In this document: positions 22,443 through 33,147 of the stretch, piece by piece
Layout: each line of letters opens with the position of its first letter
Position numbering within the stretch: the stretch's first letter is position 1
NCBI GenBank assembly: GCA_027475525.1
Contig: JAMWFC010000051.1
Coordinates: forward strand, 2,650,616 to 2,714,615
DNA: 64,000 nt
Direction of reading: 5' to 3'
Origin: Macrolepiota albuminosa
Lineage: Eukaryota; Basidiomycota; Agaricomycetes; Agaricales; Agaricaceae
The notes under the pieces: generated by a model
Database searches by the model: none
What the model saw: only the letters and a program-made list of their open reading frames with translations
What the model was told of the DNA's origin: nothing
Made by a program: the position numbers and the translations under genes

Positions 22443-25400
22443 TCAACTCTCCAGCATGCTCTGGACGGCATTGATGTCCAACTGCTCGTCCACCATAGCC
22501 TTGTCATCGAAACTTGTTTGCAACAATGGTGATGAAGGTAATAATAGTTCATCCTCAGACTCAACCTCCTCCGGGGGACCCCAAAGTACTAGACCCTTGC
22601 GAATCATCTTTGATACCTCCTCAGAAGGAAGATACTCCATCCCGCGAATTTTTGAAGGCAGCGAAGGTGCCGATGAATAATTTGTCGACGGAAAACTGAG
22701 AAAATCATAGGGCTGATAGTCCTGTTGATCAGAACGAGAAGGGGATTGCAGAAGTTTCGACGCGGCGTTGTATCGTTTGACTTCATGATTGACAGGACCC
22801 GCGATCTGTCGTAGGACCTGAGAATATCAATTTATGATAACGTGAGCCAATAATGAACAAAGCAATGCTCACCCATGGCCCTAAGCTACTATGTCGCTCC
22901 TTCGTCATTGAAGGCCGCTGGATAGGCTCCATAAGATATGAAGGGAGGACTAGCGGAGAAGCAGGGGGAGGGATTTTGAGCGTTGGGACAAACGGTGTGT
23001 CAGAGGGCTTGAGTGAATCGTTCCTGTGCACACTTTGATGGTGCCTTACCAGTTGTCGTGGAGTCCGGAATAACTCTTTGCAATCTTAAAAAGAGTAAGC
23101 GTCAGTCAATGAAAATGACGAGGCTTGGATACCTTGGTAGGCACACCGTAAAGGAATGAGTACATGGCTTTTAAGATGTCGAAAAAGCTTTGTCCAATTG
23201 ACAGCAGGCTGTCCACAGTGCTGCCACCTACAAACAGAGAATTCCTGTTGTGGTATATCAGAGCAATAGAAAACGACGGAAATGTTTCTTTGCATACCTC
23301 GAAAAGCTCTTGGTGGGCATAAGCCAAGTGCCGAATTAGCTTCTCGGCAGAATTAAGGACGACGCTACAACTGTTCCATTTGCAAGGTTGTTCCCTCATT
23401 CGAGAACATGATAAGAGTATTGCCTCCCGTTCAAACTCATCTGAACAGCTGTAAGATTCAAAAATGGATGTAAACACTTTACGAACCGGAAGCCAGGTTG
23501 TTTGCAGGGTCCAGATCAATTACATCATTGTCTTTATATTTGTTACTGTCAAGACGAAACTAAGGTCACAGCAAAGCCATACCTTCATCTATATTATCAT
23601 CCTCAACCCTTCGATGTCTACCCAATGATGTCTCTTCGTCACTCAATATCCCGCTACTCGAATTTCTTTTTGACTCGCCCACAAGCCACCGCCCTTGTTT
23701 CCTCGATTGCTGAGTTTTATATTGCTTGACCCAGAATGGTTGAGGGGGTACAATGATATAAAACGGTTGAGTGAACCGCCGCGAATATTGAATGGTATTA
23801 CTACTGATGTCCGTTGGGATTTCTTCGCTTAGTTCAGGAGGTGATGAAGACAGAGAAGGTAAGAAAAGAGGAGTTGTTGGTCGGTTGGGGGACAAATTCG
23901 CACGAACTGAACGTATATCATCGTTATTCGACGATGAACTCTGTGGTACTTCCTGAATGGATGCAATAGATGTCGTCTCTATAGAGGAAGCATGTGATTC
24001 GCTGCTATTGTGTGCTGTTGAACTTTGCGGCAATGCAGATTCTAATAGTTTTGTTCTTGACACAGGTGATTCCGACTCGACGGATGTCAAGGTCGTCTGA
24101 TCAGAGTTAACTGCTTGCGGCGGGTAGGTACCAGCAATTTGCGGGGAACGTTCAACATTTTTTATGGAGGCATCGATTATGACATCCACAGCGCCAGAGG
24201 TCTGTGATGTGATTCCAGAAGCAAGTCGTTTAGCAGGAGGTTCCAGTGCCCGCAGCGCTGATGAGTCATCGGGCCGGGATCTCTTCAGAGAAGAAAAGCC
24301 AAGAGCACGCAAAATGTCCTTTGCAAGGCTCTTCTTATTTGCCTGCGAGGGTGTACGCTCCGACGATGACAATACCGCTGATGACCTTGTATGTGTGGAA
24401 GGAGCTATAGGAACCGCGGAAGTCATGTTTCCTAGATTATTGATGTTCAATGGTCCATTACTAGCAGATGCATGCGATGCCTGATGCTGCGGGACACTAT
24501 ACGGACGGTATTCGTGGTAAGAATCTGGAGCGGCAGGTCGATTCGGCACGGCAGGTTGATTCGGAGCGACAGGTTGATTCGGAGCGGCAAGCTGATTCGG
24601 AGCGGCAGGTTTATTCGAAGCGACAGTAGTCTTTTGATCAGGGGGGGAGGTTTTTTTGCTGTTAAGGAGAATAGAAGCCTGTAGTGTCTGGAGCGTCATC
24701 TTGATTGGGTTGCGGCCATCCACACCTGGGATTGTAACAAAGACTTGAGATCTAGCGTCCTTCACAACTTTAACCTTCGTATTGACGAGCGGCATTTCAG
24801 AAGATGGAGTTGCAGTCCTAGCCCAGCTTTCAATAGACTGACTAAACCGTTGCCATGATGCCGTGATATCAACGAGTGGGCTGTTTTTCTCACTAGAACC
24901 AACACTCAGTGGTAGGACAGAAACTAGATTTGACAGCGAGGGCGTCTTGTCGACAAGCTGGACCCGTACTTCGGCTGCAGTAGTACTGAGTCCAGCCCCA
25001 TCTGGCTTGGCTGGTACTTTTGGCAAAGGGGCTGCGGTGGACGGTAGAGGCTGAGATACCTGTTTCTGATTGTTTAGCTTTAGAACTAGTGTAAGAAGGT
25101 TGAACGGATTAACCTCAGTCATTCTTGGGGCGTTCGACACCCCATAAGTGGATACAAACGGTGGCGCTAAGAGACAAATCCTCAGAAGAGAGATCTTGAA
25201 CAATAAGAGAAACATTTACGGGCTTGATATTCTCGCGCCCTGAAGGAAGTCACGAAGTTTGGGACGGCAGATCCTTGGCCAGACTGGGTAGGTGTATGAT
25301 TTTGTTGTTGCACGGACATATTGAGTGATACCGGCACAGACTGATGGTATCCTTGAACTTGATTCGACTGCAAGCTAGGCATGACCGGCTGCATTGGTAA

Positions 25401-26096
25401 GGCTTGTCGACCCAGTTGTACTGTGCCCTGTTTTGTTACCGGGGGAGAAGGAAAACTTTGTTGATATTGAACATGATTCTGTATATGGACAGACGGGATT
25501 GTCTGAGGCTCCCGATAGTGGGCAAATCTCAGAGTATCCACATTCTGCTGACTAGACGAACTCCCCGAGGGTCGTGTTCCCGTTTGGGGCGTTTGATAAT
25601 TCGTTCCATATATCTATTGATGAAAGCAAGGTCAGCAATTGAATCCTTGGCAATGAAGGAATCAACAACCCCCTGTTGCCTGTATGTATTTGTAGAAGGA
25701 GGCCAACGCTGCGCGGCAGGAGGGTTTGCCTGTCCTGAGGAGCCAGCTAAACTTAGCATCCTATGGCTAGAATGAGTTACGAGACCGAGCAGAGTAGAAT
25801 TCAAATTGCCTTGACCCAGAGGTACTCGCAAGGGTCTGAAGTTGACGCCTGGCAATTCCATGAGTTACGTCTATGACAAGGATGTAAGACGCGTACTCTG
25901 CTTCCTTTCCTTCTTCAATTTTCCGCAAAAGCTCCTGCTGCATATCATAAGCCTTCTTAGCTGCGTCATTCATTGCCTTGAAATGGTCCAATTGGGCCTG
26001 TGCCTCCTCAGCACGCCTGACGTTCTCCCGGTATTCCTCTTCGCTCACGATACGTAAGTTAACGAGGTCAGAGTTGTGCGGCATCCCATTGGACAT
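22443..26096 (-). CDS. C2H2 zinc-finger protein with three C-x4-C fingers
   Basis: A probable DNA-binding nuclear protein of unknown target. Reading from the ATG at 26096, a charged coiled-coil start (EEYRENVRRAEEAQAQLDHF) leads through spliced exons to Gln/Pro-rich regions (IYGTNYQTPQTG, VQLGRQALPMQPVMPSLQSN), a large Ser/Pro-rich exon (about 23620-25155) and then three fingers. These are CKWNSC...HLAYAH, CRWQHC...HLKSH, and CAYQDC...HHQSVH. Each has four residues between the cysteines and about twelve to the first histidine, not the usual two to four of Kruppel fingers. The C-terminus is acidic (PEEVESEDELLLPSSPLL) and ends NAVQSMLES. The middle holds a six-residue PNQPAA repeat. This looks like a transcription regulator with activation-type tails; I could not place it in a named orthologous group. 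Confidence 0.8.
24527..24616. repeat. 18-bp coding minisatellite (5 units)
   Basis: Five near-identical 18-bp units lie end to end (starts at 24527, 24545, 24563, 24581 and 24599). On the minus strand they encode an APNQPA-type hexapeptide repeat within the disordered middle of the C2H2 protein. Units differ by one to three bases, so the array is moderately old. Unit number may vary among strains. Confidence 0.9.
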
Positions 26097-26215
26097 CTTC
26101 TTTCCGGAATGAGAGGAAGAAAGAGCTTTGTCGGTAGTCAGTGGATCGCGGTAGTCAACGTTTTCAAGTTTCGTGTTGATTACTAAATAATATTATCGTG
26201 AGAAATTCACCTGAA
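26097..26215. promoter_or_regulatory. Divergent promoter between the C2H2 gene and the NDUFAF5-like gene
   Basis: Only 119 bp separate the two start codons. The stretch must hold both core promoters and 5' UTRs. It contains AT-rich sequence close to the NDUFAF5 start (tactaaataatattat, about 26181-26196). I see no recognisable factor site. Confidence 0.5.
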
Positions 26216-27694
26216 ATGTCTCTTGCTCGTATCGCTCTTTCAAGAGTAGGTTTTTTTCGCGGTTTCGCGGACATTTCGTCCAGCTTACCGTCACGAACGG
26301 GTACTGTTGGCCCATATCAAGTTTTTGACCGACACGTCAAAAGGACTCAAAAAGATCAGGCAGCGACACGCGATGGAGGTGAGAGGAGTAGGACAGTTGA
26401 TTATGTTCGTGAAGAGGTTGCAGACAGAATGATGGAACGCTTTCTTGTATGTTTAAGTACTTCAATCGCGCGCGTTAGTTTGTATCATGATTGAACTGTA
26501 GGACATAAAGCGCAAATTCAATACAATCCTTGACTTAGGTGCTGGACCTGGTCATTTCTCTAAACTGCTGGAGTTGGATAAAACAAAAAAATGCATCATG
26601 GTGGACGCTTCCGGTACGCGTGATTTTTGATGTTCCAATTCTCAAGATGCGAGCCATTCCCTAGAGAAGACGTTGCACCGAGATTCGGACTCGGATTTTG
26701 AAGGTTGGTTCACCCTCTTGCGGGCCATTGACTATATTCTAAGCTAGAATAGTTGAAGTTGAAAGAATACATGCGGAGGAGGAAGATTTGCTGCAAGTCG
26801 TGGAGCCGAACTCACAAGAAGCAATTGTTTCTTGCCTAAGTCTTCACTGGGTTAATGACCTTCCTGGTTCGCATCGTCAATACCTTATGTTTTACCTGTC
26901 ACGTACTAACGTTTTTACGTCGGCAGGAGTGCTAGTACAAATCAAAGAAGCTCTCAGACCCGATGGTTTATTTCTGGGAGCCATGTTTGGTGGGGAAACC
27001 CTATTTGAGTTAAGGTTAGCGTTCTATGACACGCTAGAACGTTCTTTCGTTTCCTTACCTCTCTAGGACGGCACTGCAACTGGCAGAGGTAGAACGGGAG
27101 GGCGGCATCTCGCCACATGTCTCTCCCATGACTGGTGATTTCATCGATCCAATGCAATTGTGATATGAGGTCTAATCAAGTCCAGATACCAAGGACGTAT
27201 CCAATCTTTTGGGTCGAGCGGGGTTTACGTTGTTGACTGTTGACATTGACGAGGTAAAAGTTGCTTATCCCAGCATGTGGGAACTACTTGAAGACCTGTC
27301 CGACATGGGCGAGGGAAATGCCGTCATAGGCCGGTTTGTTATTCCCGTGGTGGTTCTCAAACCTTCTCACTTTCCCTCTCTTATAATAGACGCAATATGA
27401 TCAAAAGAGATACCCTGGCAGCTGCATCTGCGATCTACAAAGGTAACGAATTGACTATCTAATGATTATAGTTTTGTGATTATTCAACGTCTCATCAGAG
27501 CTTCATGGAAATGAAGATGGGTCTATTCCGGCAACTTTTCAGGTTGTTTATATGGTCAGTTCTTGACATTACCAGCGCGTGATGCTCCCACTCACTAGAT
27601 ATCCTTCAATCAGATTGGATGGAAGCCTGCTCCTACCCAGCCCAAGCCTCTAGAGCGAGGAACTGGTGAGGTAAATTTGAAGGAGATTTTGTGA
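26216..27694 (+). CDS. NDUFAF5-like mitochondrial methyltransferase (complex I assembly)
   Basis: An S-adenosylmethionine-dependent enzyme of the BioC/NDUFAF5 group; the animal protein hydroxylates an arginine of the complex I subunit NDUFS7 early in assembly. The start [20 protein letters not shown] is an Arg-rich mitochondrial presequence. The family block [15 protein letters not shown] follows. After the first intron comes the SAM-binding motif [16 protein letters not shown], then [15 protein letters not shown] (the catalytic-region [10 protein letters not shown] block) and [20 protein letters not shown]. Later exons give [40 protein letters not shown] and a C-terminal [20 protein letters not shown] ending EVNLKEIL. 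An open frame begins earlier at a GTG (26198), but the first ATG at 26216 fits the targeting signal. Confidence 0.9.
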
Positions 27695-28365
27695 CGTATA
27701 TATCTCCTTGTGTCATAGATATCGTTCAAATTTTACTTTGTGATTTACTAACCTCGTATGCGAGGACATCGGCTCCAACCTGGCTGCGAAATTTGAGTCA
27801 TATATCTTACGTTTTACGTATGGAGGCGAGGCTTATAAAGGATCAAGCTTCAAGGATCAATCCGTCATGTGAACTCCCACATTTGCAAAGTAAAAGAAAA
27901 CCATGTTGTAAAAGTTGTGCTCAATCTTGTGCGAGTCTCGAGGATTGTATGTCATACAGTCGGGGACAAACAAACTCCACACATCGGCAATGACTGTAAA
28001 GCCATAAGAACCATCGGAATAGACTATCTAGACCCAGTAGGCTTGAAATCATTGGGTACCTTTTGCTTAATTGTGGTTTGGGTTTTAGAACCCCCAAATT
28101 TGTCAACCCTCCAAAAATTATTAGCTGAAATCACAAAGCAGTAATAAACTCCTTCTGTTTAATGATATCCAATCCAAGCTAAGGTTGATTGACACCGACA
28201 AGCATACACTACTGAGCTCAGAGGCGGGGAGGTAGGCCATTGTGCATTGCCGTACAGGGATCAGCGTGGTTGTGCGTCGATGTATTGTATAAGTTGCGTT
28301 ATATTTTTTTTCCTCCCTCGCAAATGTATAAGAAGCACTGCTGGTGCTGGAAATTGTTTCCAACA

Positions 28366-28516
28366 GAAGAAATGTGTCTTTCCTTGTCACATTTTTGCCT
28401 TAGAAAAAGGCATTTCCCACTGTCTTTTCCCTCAGAATCATGTACCTCAAAAATGGCATGACACATTTCTTCCTCACCTTTTCCTGAGAAAAATGTACCT
28501 GTCACCAGTGAAGGTA
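28366..28516. repeat. Dispersed non-coding repeat, copy B, with 13-bp inverted arms
   Basis: This copy aligns with 21950-22095 along its length, including the identical 19-bp core atggcatgacacatttctt (28453-28471). It also contains a perfect 13-bp inverted repeat, gaagaaatgtgtc at 28366-28378 and its complement at 28460-28472, able to form a long hairpin. Just upstream (28349-28363) is a second small hairpin, tggaaattgtttcca. Non-coding; likely a MITE or SINE relic. Confidence 0.6.
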
Positions 28517-28530
28517 GGGCAGATCATAAG

Positions 28531-28545
28531 TAGGGTTAGGGTTAG
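28531..28545. repeat. Short interstitial telomere-like motif
   Basis: The sequence tagggttagggttag is two and a half units of TTAGGG, the usual filamentous-fungal telomere repeat. It sits 15 bp after repeat copy B, in the gene-free stretch. The motif is short enough to arise by chance, though its setting in repeat debris makes a break-repair origin worth considering. Confidence 0.5.
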
Positions 28546-29749
28546 TATGCATTTCAAATTTCCCCATCAATAATTACATCATTGGATAACTACCAGAAAT
28601 GGAATGGCATGAACAGAGTGGATCTGGAAAGAGTCCCAATGACATCAGAAATGGCCATGGTCCCTTTCGCGAAGAGCTTCGCAGAGTTCCTTTGGGAAGC
28701 CTTGCTAGTCTTATAGCCTGTTTAGGAAGGCTTACATCAGGCTGTGCCTTGATAACTCATTGAATATCACTCCGACGGTGGCGTCGCATGTTATTGCGTG
28801 TGAGAGCACACCGCATTGAACCCCTAGATTCCTTTCTCCAGAACAAATGGTTTGCGAGGTGTCGCTCAAAAAAAGGACATATCCGCAGAGATCGAGATGG
28901 AGGATGAGAAATTGATAGCATATGTCTGACGAACCAAAACATTTTGGCATACGGAAGATATTAGTTTGTAAAATTGCGATGGGATAATGAGTTGAAGATA
29001 TTTATAAAAACGTTTATTCATCAATGATCTGACTGATCATGACACATGGCCTTACACGAATCGTCAACAAAATTCAGAATTTCTGCTTCCAGCTTAGGCC
29101 CATCAGCAAGGCATTTTTTTCGAGATATGCCGGCAAAGTTTGCCTATCTCCACCCACGTTGGGTTGAAGAGAAAGCCGAATGCTGCCGCTGAGCCAGCGG
29201 AAAGCTCCGAATTTGATCGCGTGGAGTACGTTTACGGAGGAGTATACGTTGACTCCCATTACCATTGGGTCTAGACCTCTATTCTACCCCTATGATACAC
29301 TCACTTTGTGCCTGAATCCTTCAGCGGATTAATTAAAAGACCACATTCTAGACAAGATAGAGTAGGAAACACGGCACGATAATCATCGTGGCAAGTTAAT
29401 GTCGGAAGCCGACAGACAATGATCTGAGGTGACAAGTAACTGACCTATTCTCCTCTCGTCTTATTATACAAAGATGCCTGATCCCGGCGGCAGTAGACCG
29501 GCGCACGTTCAGCTGATTGAGATCCCGCCGGTCGCCGTATCTGCCATCTGCTGAAGAAGCAAATGAGATGTATATTTATTGCCACAGATGGCAACTTTTA
29601 TCACACATGTTATGGTATTGTTCTGCCGCGATGACCAGGAGGAAAAGTATTTGCTCTCCTACGATTATACCCGACAAATCTTCAGAGGATACTCTAGTGA
29701 CAAAACCTTGGATATCACATTATGACTGGAATTAGGCAACTAGACAGAT

Positions 29750-30943
29750 CTATTGATTCTCAAAGACTTCCACCTCCTCAGCTTGCTCCACCACCGTTGA
29801 TAGATCAGTCTCGTCCGCGTCCCCATCTTCGTTCACGCGATCCTCCGCATGGTCCTCTGGCTTTGCCGTGACAGAATTGCTCTTTACTCCAACCTGAAAT
29901 TTACGCTTGGGAATGACGGTGTACAACGCCTCCTCCCAGTTTCTCGTTTCTACCCACTTGAGCAGGATCTCAAATACCTGATTGACGGTCAAAACCTTGC
30001 GAGTGGGTAGCGAGGCAAGATAACGACCGATAGGCAGACGCGCAGTCCGAATTCCAGACGATTTAGCCTTGTTCAGGCAGAGATTCTGGGTGAGAGTTAG
30101 CTTTAGCACGGAGATTGAAGTCTCATGATGCTTAAAAATAAGCCGACCTTATAGCGGTTGTGGTCGCAGATGCCACCAATAATATACGTCTCCTCAGGCT
30201 TAAGTTCGTTCAGTTCCTCCTCAGAGTCTGCTGTGAGGTATATAATGTTCTGCCGTATGTTCTCTTGCGACTTGACGTTCCCACTCGTGGGGACCTCGCT
30301 TGGGGTAGTTAGACCTTCTTCAGCGCCCTCGGCATGCACTTCATCCACTTGCGTGGAGCCAGGCTCCTGGCCCTGCCATAGGCGTTCATAACTTTCACGC
30401 CACCATTCAGTATTGGTCCATCTCTTATAGCCAGCGTCATTCATTCCCTCAAGTCGGGTCAACGTGCGGCCGTTGAGCGAGGTGTACAGGAGTGAAAAGG
30501 GATATGCAGAATTTCGGTTCGCACTGTACGTGTACGCCAACTGGGAGCATAAAGATTTTATTTCCTAAATTCAATAGTCTGACAATCCAAAGTATATGCA
30601 CAGGACGAGCACAGCCCACCTTTTCGTTCATCTTATCATCAAAGCCCAGGTCCACGACGACCCTGCCGTCAAAGTGGAGCTTGGGCTTCTTACTACGGCG
30701 CTTCTTATTCTCATCCTCATCGATCTCGCCCGCGGCGCGTTTGGCCTGGAGCACTCGCTTTTTCTCTTTCTTTGCCTCCTTTTCCTTGGCGCGGCGCTCG
30801 AGCTTGTAAGCGGCAAAACGCTCGGCTCTGGCGGCTTTCTTTAGCGCGTTTTTGGACAAGGAATGGGATTCAGACTGTGGGAGCACGCTCGGACCAGACT
30901 CAGAACTATCGGGTTGCGCGGGCCGCTCTTCATCGTCCGACAT
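29750..30943 (-). CDS. TRM10: tRNA (guanine(9)-N1)-methyltransferase
   Basis: A SPOUT-fold methyltransferase that methylates G9 of cytosolic tRNAs, using S-adenosylmethionine. Three exons (30620-30943, 30148-30564, 29750-30085) encode 358 residues. The N-terminus is acidic, then strongly basic (KEKEAKKEKKRVLQAKRAAG), as expected for tRNA binding. The core includes VVVDLGFDDKMNEK, IKSLCSQLAYTYSANR and LYTSLNGRT. The SAM-binding knot is YIIGGICDHNRYKNLCLNKA followed by TARLPIGRYLASLPTRKVLT and VFEILLKWVETRNWEEALYT. The last about 45 residues are acidic. The splice junctions MNEK|EIKS and RYK|NLCL restore the family blocks exactly. Confidence 0.95.
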
Positions 30944-31101
30944 GGATCGCGACAGCGCGGAATCAAGGACAGAAAATGATATGTTGAGAAATTGACCGGT
31001 AGATGCCGATCCAACTGAGATCGATTATTCCGGTCGGGACTGGACTCGTCGTGTTACTTACAATTTCTCCTCCCTTTGTGGCTTATCTCCACTTTTACAT
31101 C
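30944..31101. promoter_or_regulatory. Divergent promoter between TRM10 and the acyl-protein thioesterase gene
   Basis: The 158 bp between the two main start codons hold both core promoters. An in-frame ATG at 31003 lies within it and could extend the thioesterase by 33 residues. No recognisable factor site is seen. Confidence 0.45.
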
Positions 31102-32039
31102 ATGGCTATACCTGCACTAAAGTTCCTCACTATCAATCCCATTCAAAGACACACTGCGACTGTCATATTCATCCATGTCTGTACCCACTCCACACTCATC
31201 ATCCCTCTGGTCTAATCATCGTCCCGTTAGGGCCTTGGAGATACTGGTAACGGATGGAAGCCCGTCGCAGACCTATTCAAAATAGATCCTAAGCTACAAC
31301 ACGTCAAATGGGTTCTTCCTCACTCGTGAGTTGATATCTGTACCATTCATTCCCTTTCCCCCATCGCTGATCCAAATCAAAGTCCCACTAGAAAGGTTAC
31401 TGCCAACATGGGAATGGAAATGCCTTCATGGTGCATGAACAAACTCATGTGTTCCGACTCATGTCTCAATTCCTCATCAGGTTCGACATATACTCTTTTG
31501 GATTCAACACTGAAGAAGACGAAAACGGCATGCTGGAGTCAGCAAGGTCGATCGATCAACTCATCTCTAATGAGATTGGTTCAGGCATAGACGCCAGTCG
31601 TATCGTCCTAGGTGGCTTCAGTCAGGGGGGAACAATGTCATTCTTGACTGGTTTGACAGGCGAGAGAAAACTCGCAGGGATCGCCTCATTGAGTGGCTGG
31701 CTTCCACTACCGGGCAAGTTCAAATCGGTCCGTATCCCTATCCTCTCTCCATGCAATTTTTCTGCCAACTCACAGAAAAACTTGTAGCTGGCATCATCTC
31801 ATGCCTCATCAATTCCTGTTTTCTATGGACACGGTACAGCTGATCCCCTCGTCAAACTCGAAAAATGCAAAGCTTCGGCCGAGTTCCTCGCTACGGAATT
31901 GAAGATTCCTCTCTCAAACAACCGTCGTGTAGCCCAGGGATTGTCGCATGCTATCTATAAAGATTTGGCCCACACAACGGATCAGGAGGAACTGGACGAC
32001 CTCAGGGAATGGATCATCAGCGCGTTACCACCAGAATAA
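31102..32039 (+). CDS. APT1: Acyl-protein thioesterase 1 (serine hydrolase)
   Basis: Removes palmitate from cysteines of proteins such as Ras and G-alpha subunits in the cytosol; also has lysophospholipase activity. Start MAIPALKFLTINPIQRHTAT leads to FIH|GLGDTGNGWKPVADLF across the first intron. After two further introns come TANMGMEMPSWFDIYSFGFN and the catalytic serine in GGFSQGGTMS (G-x-S-x-G). The Asp is in YGHGTADPLVKLEK, and the His is probably in DLAHTTDQEELDDL. The protein ends EWIISALPPE. Family length and order are kept. The start at 31102 is chosen because homologues begin with a similar ALKFLT block. Confidence 0.93.
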
Positions 32040-32751
32040 TGAAAATAACATTTAGCATCTCTCATATTCCTTCCGTCTCCATCAGAAAATTGGTGCCTCA
32101 GAGAAGGGTGCAAAGGTATCTACTAACTTTGTATTTGACATCTTTACGATCCATGATACCGTCATGACTATATTCCACCGAACAAAATACAATTTGGCTT
32201 CCAATTGCAACTGAGATAAACGGCCACTGAGTGGTGTCGGAACAGCAGATCCACATTTGTCCTAGGTAATATATGACGATTTTGTTCCTGACTTTGCATC
32301 AGCCTGCTTTAAATTCATGATCGTTCCGTTCCGCATGCGACTTATATTGTCCAAGTAGCAACACGGTTATCTGGTACATATTGCGGAGCTTCCTTCACAG
32401 CAATGCGAAGGTAGATGTCTGTAGCATACTTTTGGTACGACCAGATTTCTGTCGTATGAATCCTGAATAATGGTTGTTCATCTCTAAATCTCCTGGGATA
32501 ATCCTGCCCTTACCTTACCATCTCCTTTACTTTACCACACATCCTAGCGTTCTGCACGATCGAGTAATTCAATTCTATAAAATCGCCTACGAAACTGTCA
32601 GGTTTCGTCGCAAAGAATCATCATATCCTGGTACTTATGAAAATCCAGCTTCCGTAGCTTCAAATCATGCACATTGCAAATTTGGCGCTTGCTTCGACGG
32701 ATTAACACAGTCACGTTACTCTTACGTGACCCACCACGGTTGCTACATACC
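32040..32751. other. Intergenic region upstream of the small membrane-protein gene
   Basis: The 712 bp hold the thioesterase 3' UTR and the promoter of the next gene. An open frame at 32474-32815 runs through the next start in another frame and has no family features, so I leave it out. Confidence 0.45.
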
Positions 32752-33147
32752 ATGTCGTACTGCACACCCTATCCCAATGAACTTGGTTCCCCACCTCCCT
32801 ATGATCATACTTTAGTCGGCCCAGCTTTACTAGTACCGAGTCCTATGCATTGTCCAGCCCCAGGTGCCATGCATATTCCGACTTCAATGCCCACTTCTCC
32901 TGGACCAGGAAGCCCATACCCACAGAATCCTTTTCAGCACTACTCCGTCGGACCCACTCCTATCAACGTTCAACGCCCTACTTATTATGCATATTATGAC
33001 CCTCGGTCACCTTACTCGATCGAACAAGCAGGCATCAGAGCACGACAGAGATTCTTCGAGGCTCTCTTCTGGGCAGTGACGACTTGGTGTTTGATTGGAT
33101 TCCTTATCGGTTCTAGTGCCGTTCACATTCTGGATTCGCTTCAGTGA
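32752..33147 (+). CDS. Small proline-rich, probably tail-anchored membrane protein
   Basis: A single-exon 131-residue protein, not recognised as a family. Start MSYCTPYPNELGSPPPYDHT is followed by about 70 residues rich in Pro, Ser, Tyr and Met (GSPYPQNPFQHYSVGPTPIN). A charged helix (IEQAGIRARQRFFEALFW) precedes one hydrophobic span near the C-terminus (VTTWCLIGFLIGSSAVHIL) and a short DSLQ end. The PPPYDHT motif resembles a PPxY site that WW-domain (Nedd4/Rsp5) ligases bind. A tail-anchored adaptor is my guess only. It stands alone between the thioesterase and a gene-free stretch; its proline-rich content supports coding rather than chance. Confidence 0.6.
   Translation: MSYCTPYPNELGSPPPYDHTLVGPALLVPSPMHCPAPGAMHIPTSMPTSPGPGSPYPQNPFQHYSVGPTPINVQRPTYYAYYDPRSPYSIEQAGIRARQRFFEALFWAVTTWCLIGFLIGSSAVHILDSLQ

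Larger units (their letters stand above)
27695..29749. other. 2-kb gene-poor region with dispersed repeat copy B
   Basis: No open frame here has family resemblance, coding periodicity or plausible splicing. The region lies between two 3' ends and so needs no promoter. It holds a repeat copy (28366-28516), a short telomere-like motif (28531-28545) and a GC-rich patch (29480-29533) that stands out in AT-rich surroundings. It probably consists of decayed mobile-element debris. Confidence 0.55.

Noticed and set aside
32474..32815. A 113-codon + strand frame upstream of the small membrane protein
   Set aside because: No motif, overlaps the better-supported frame at 32752, and composition looks non-coding.
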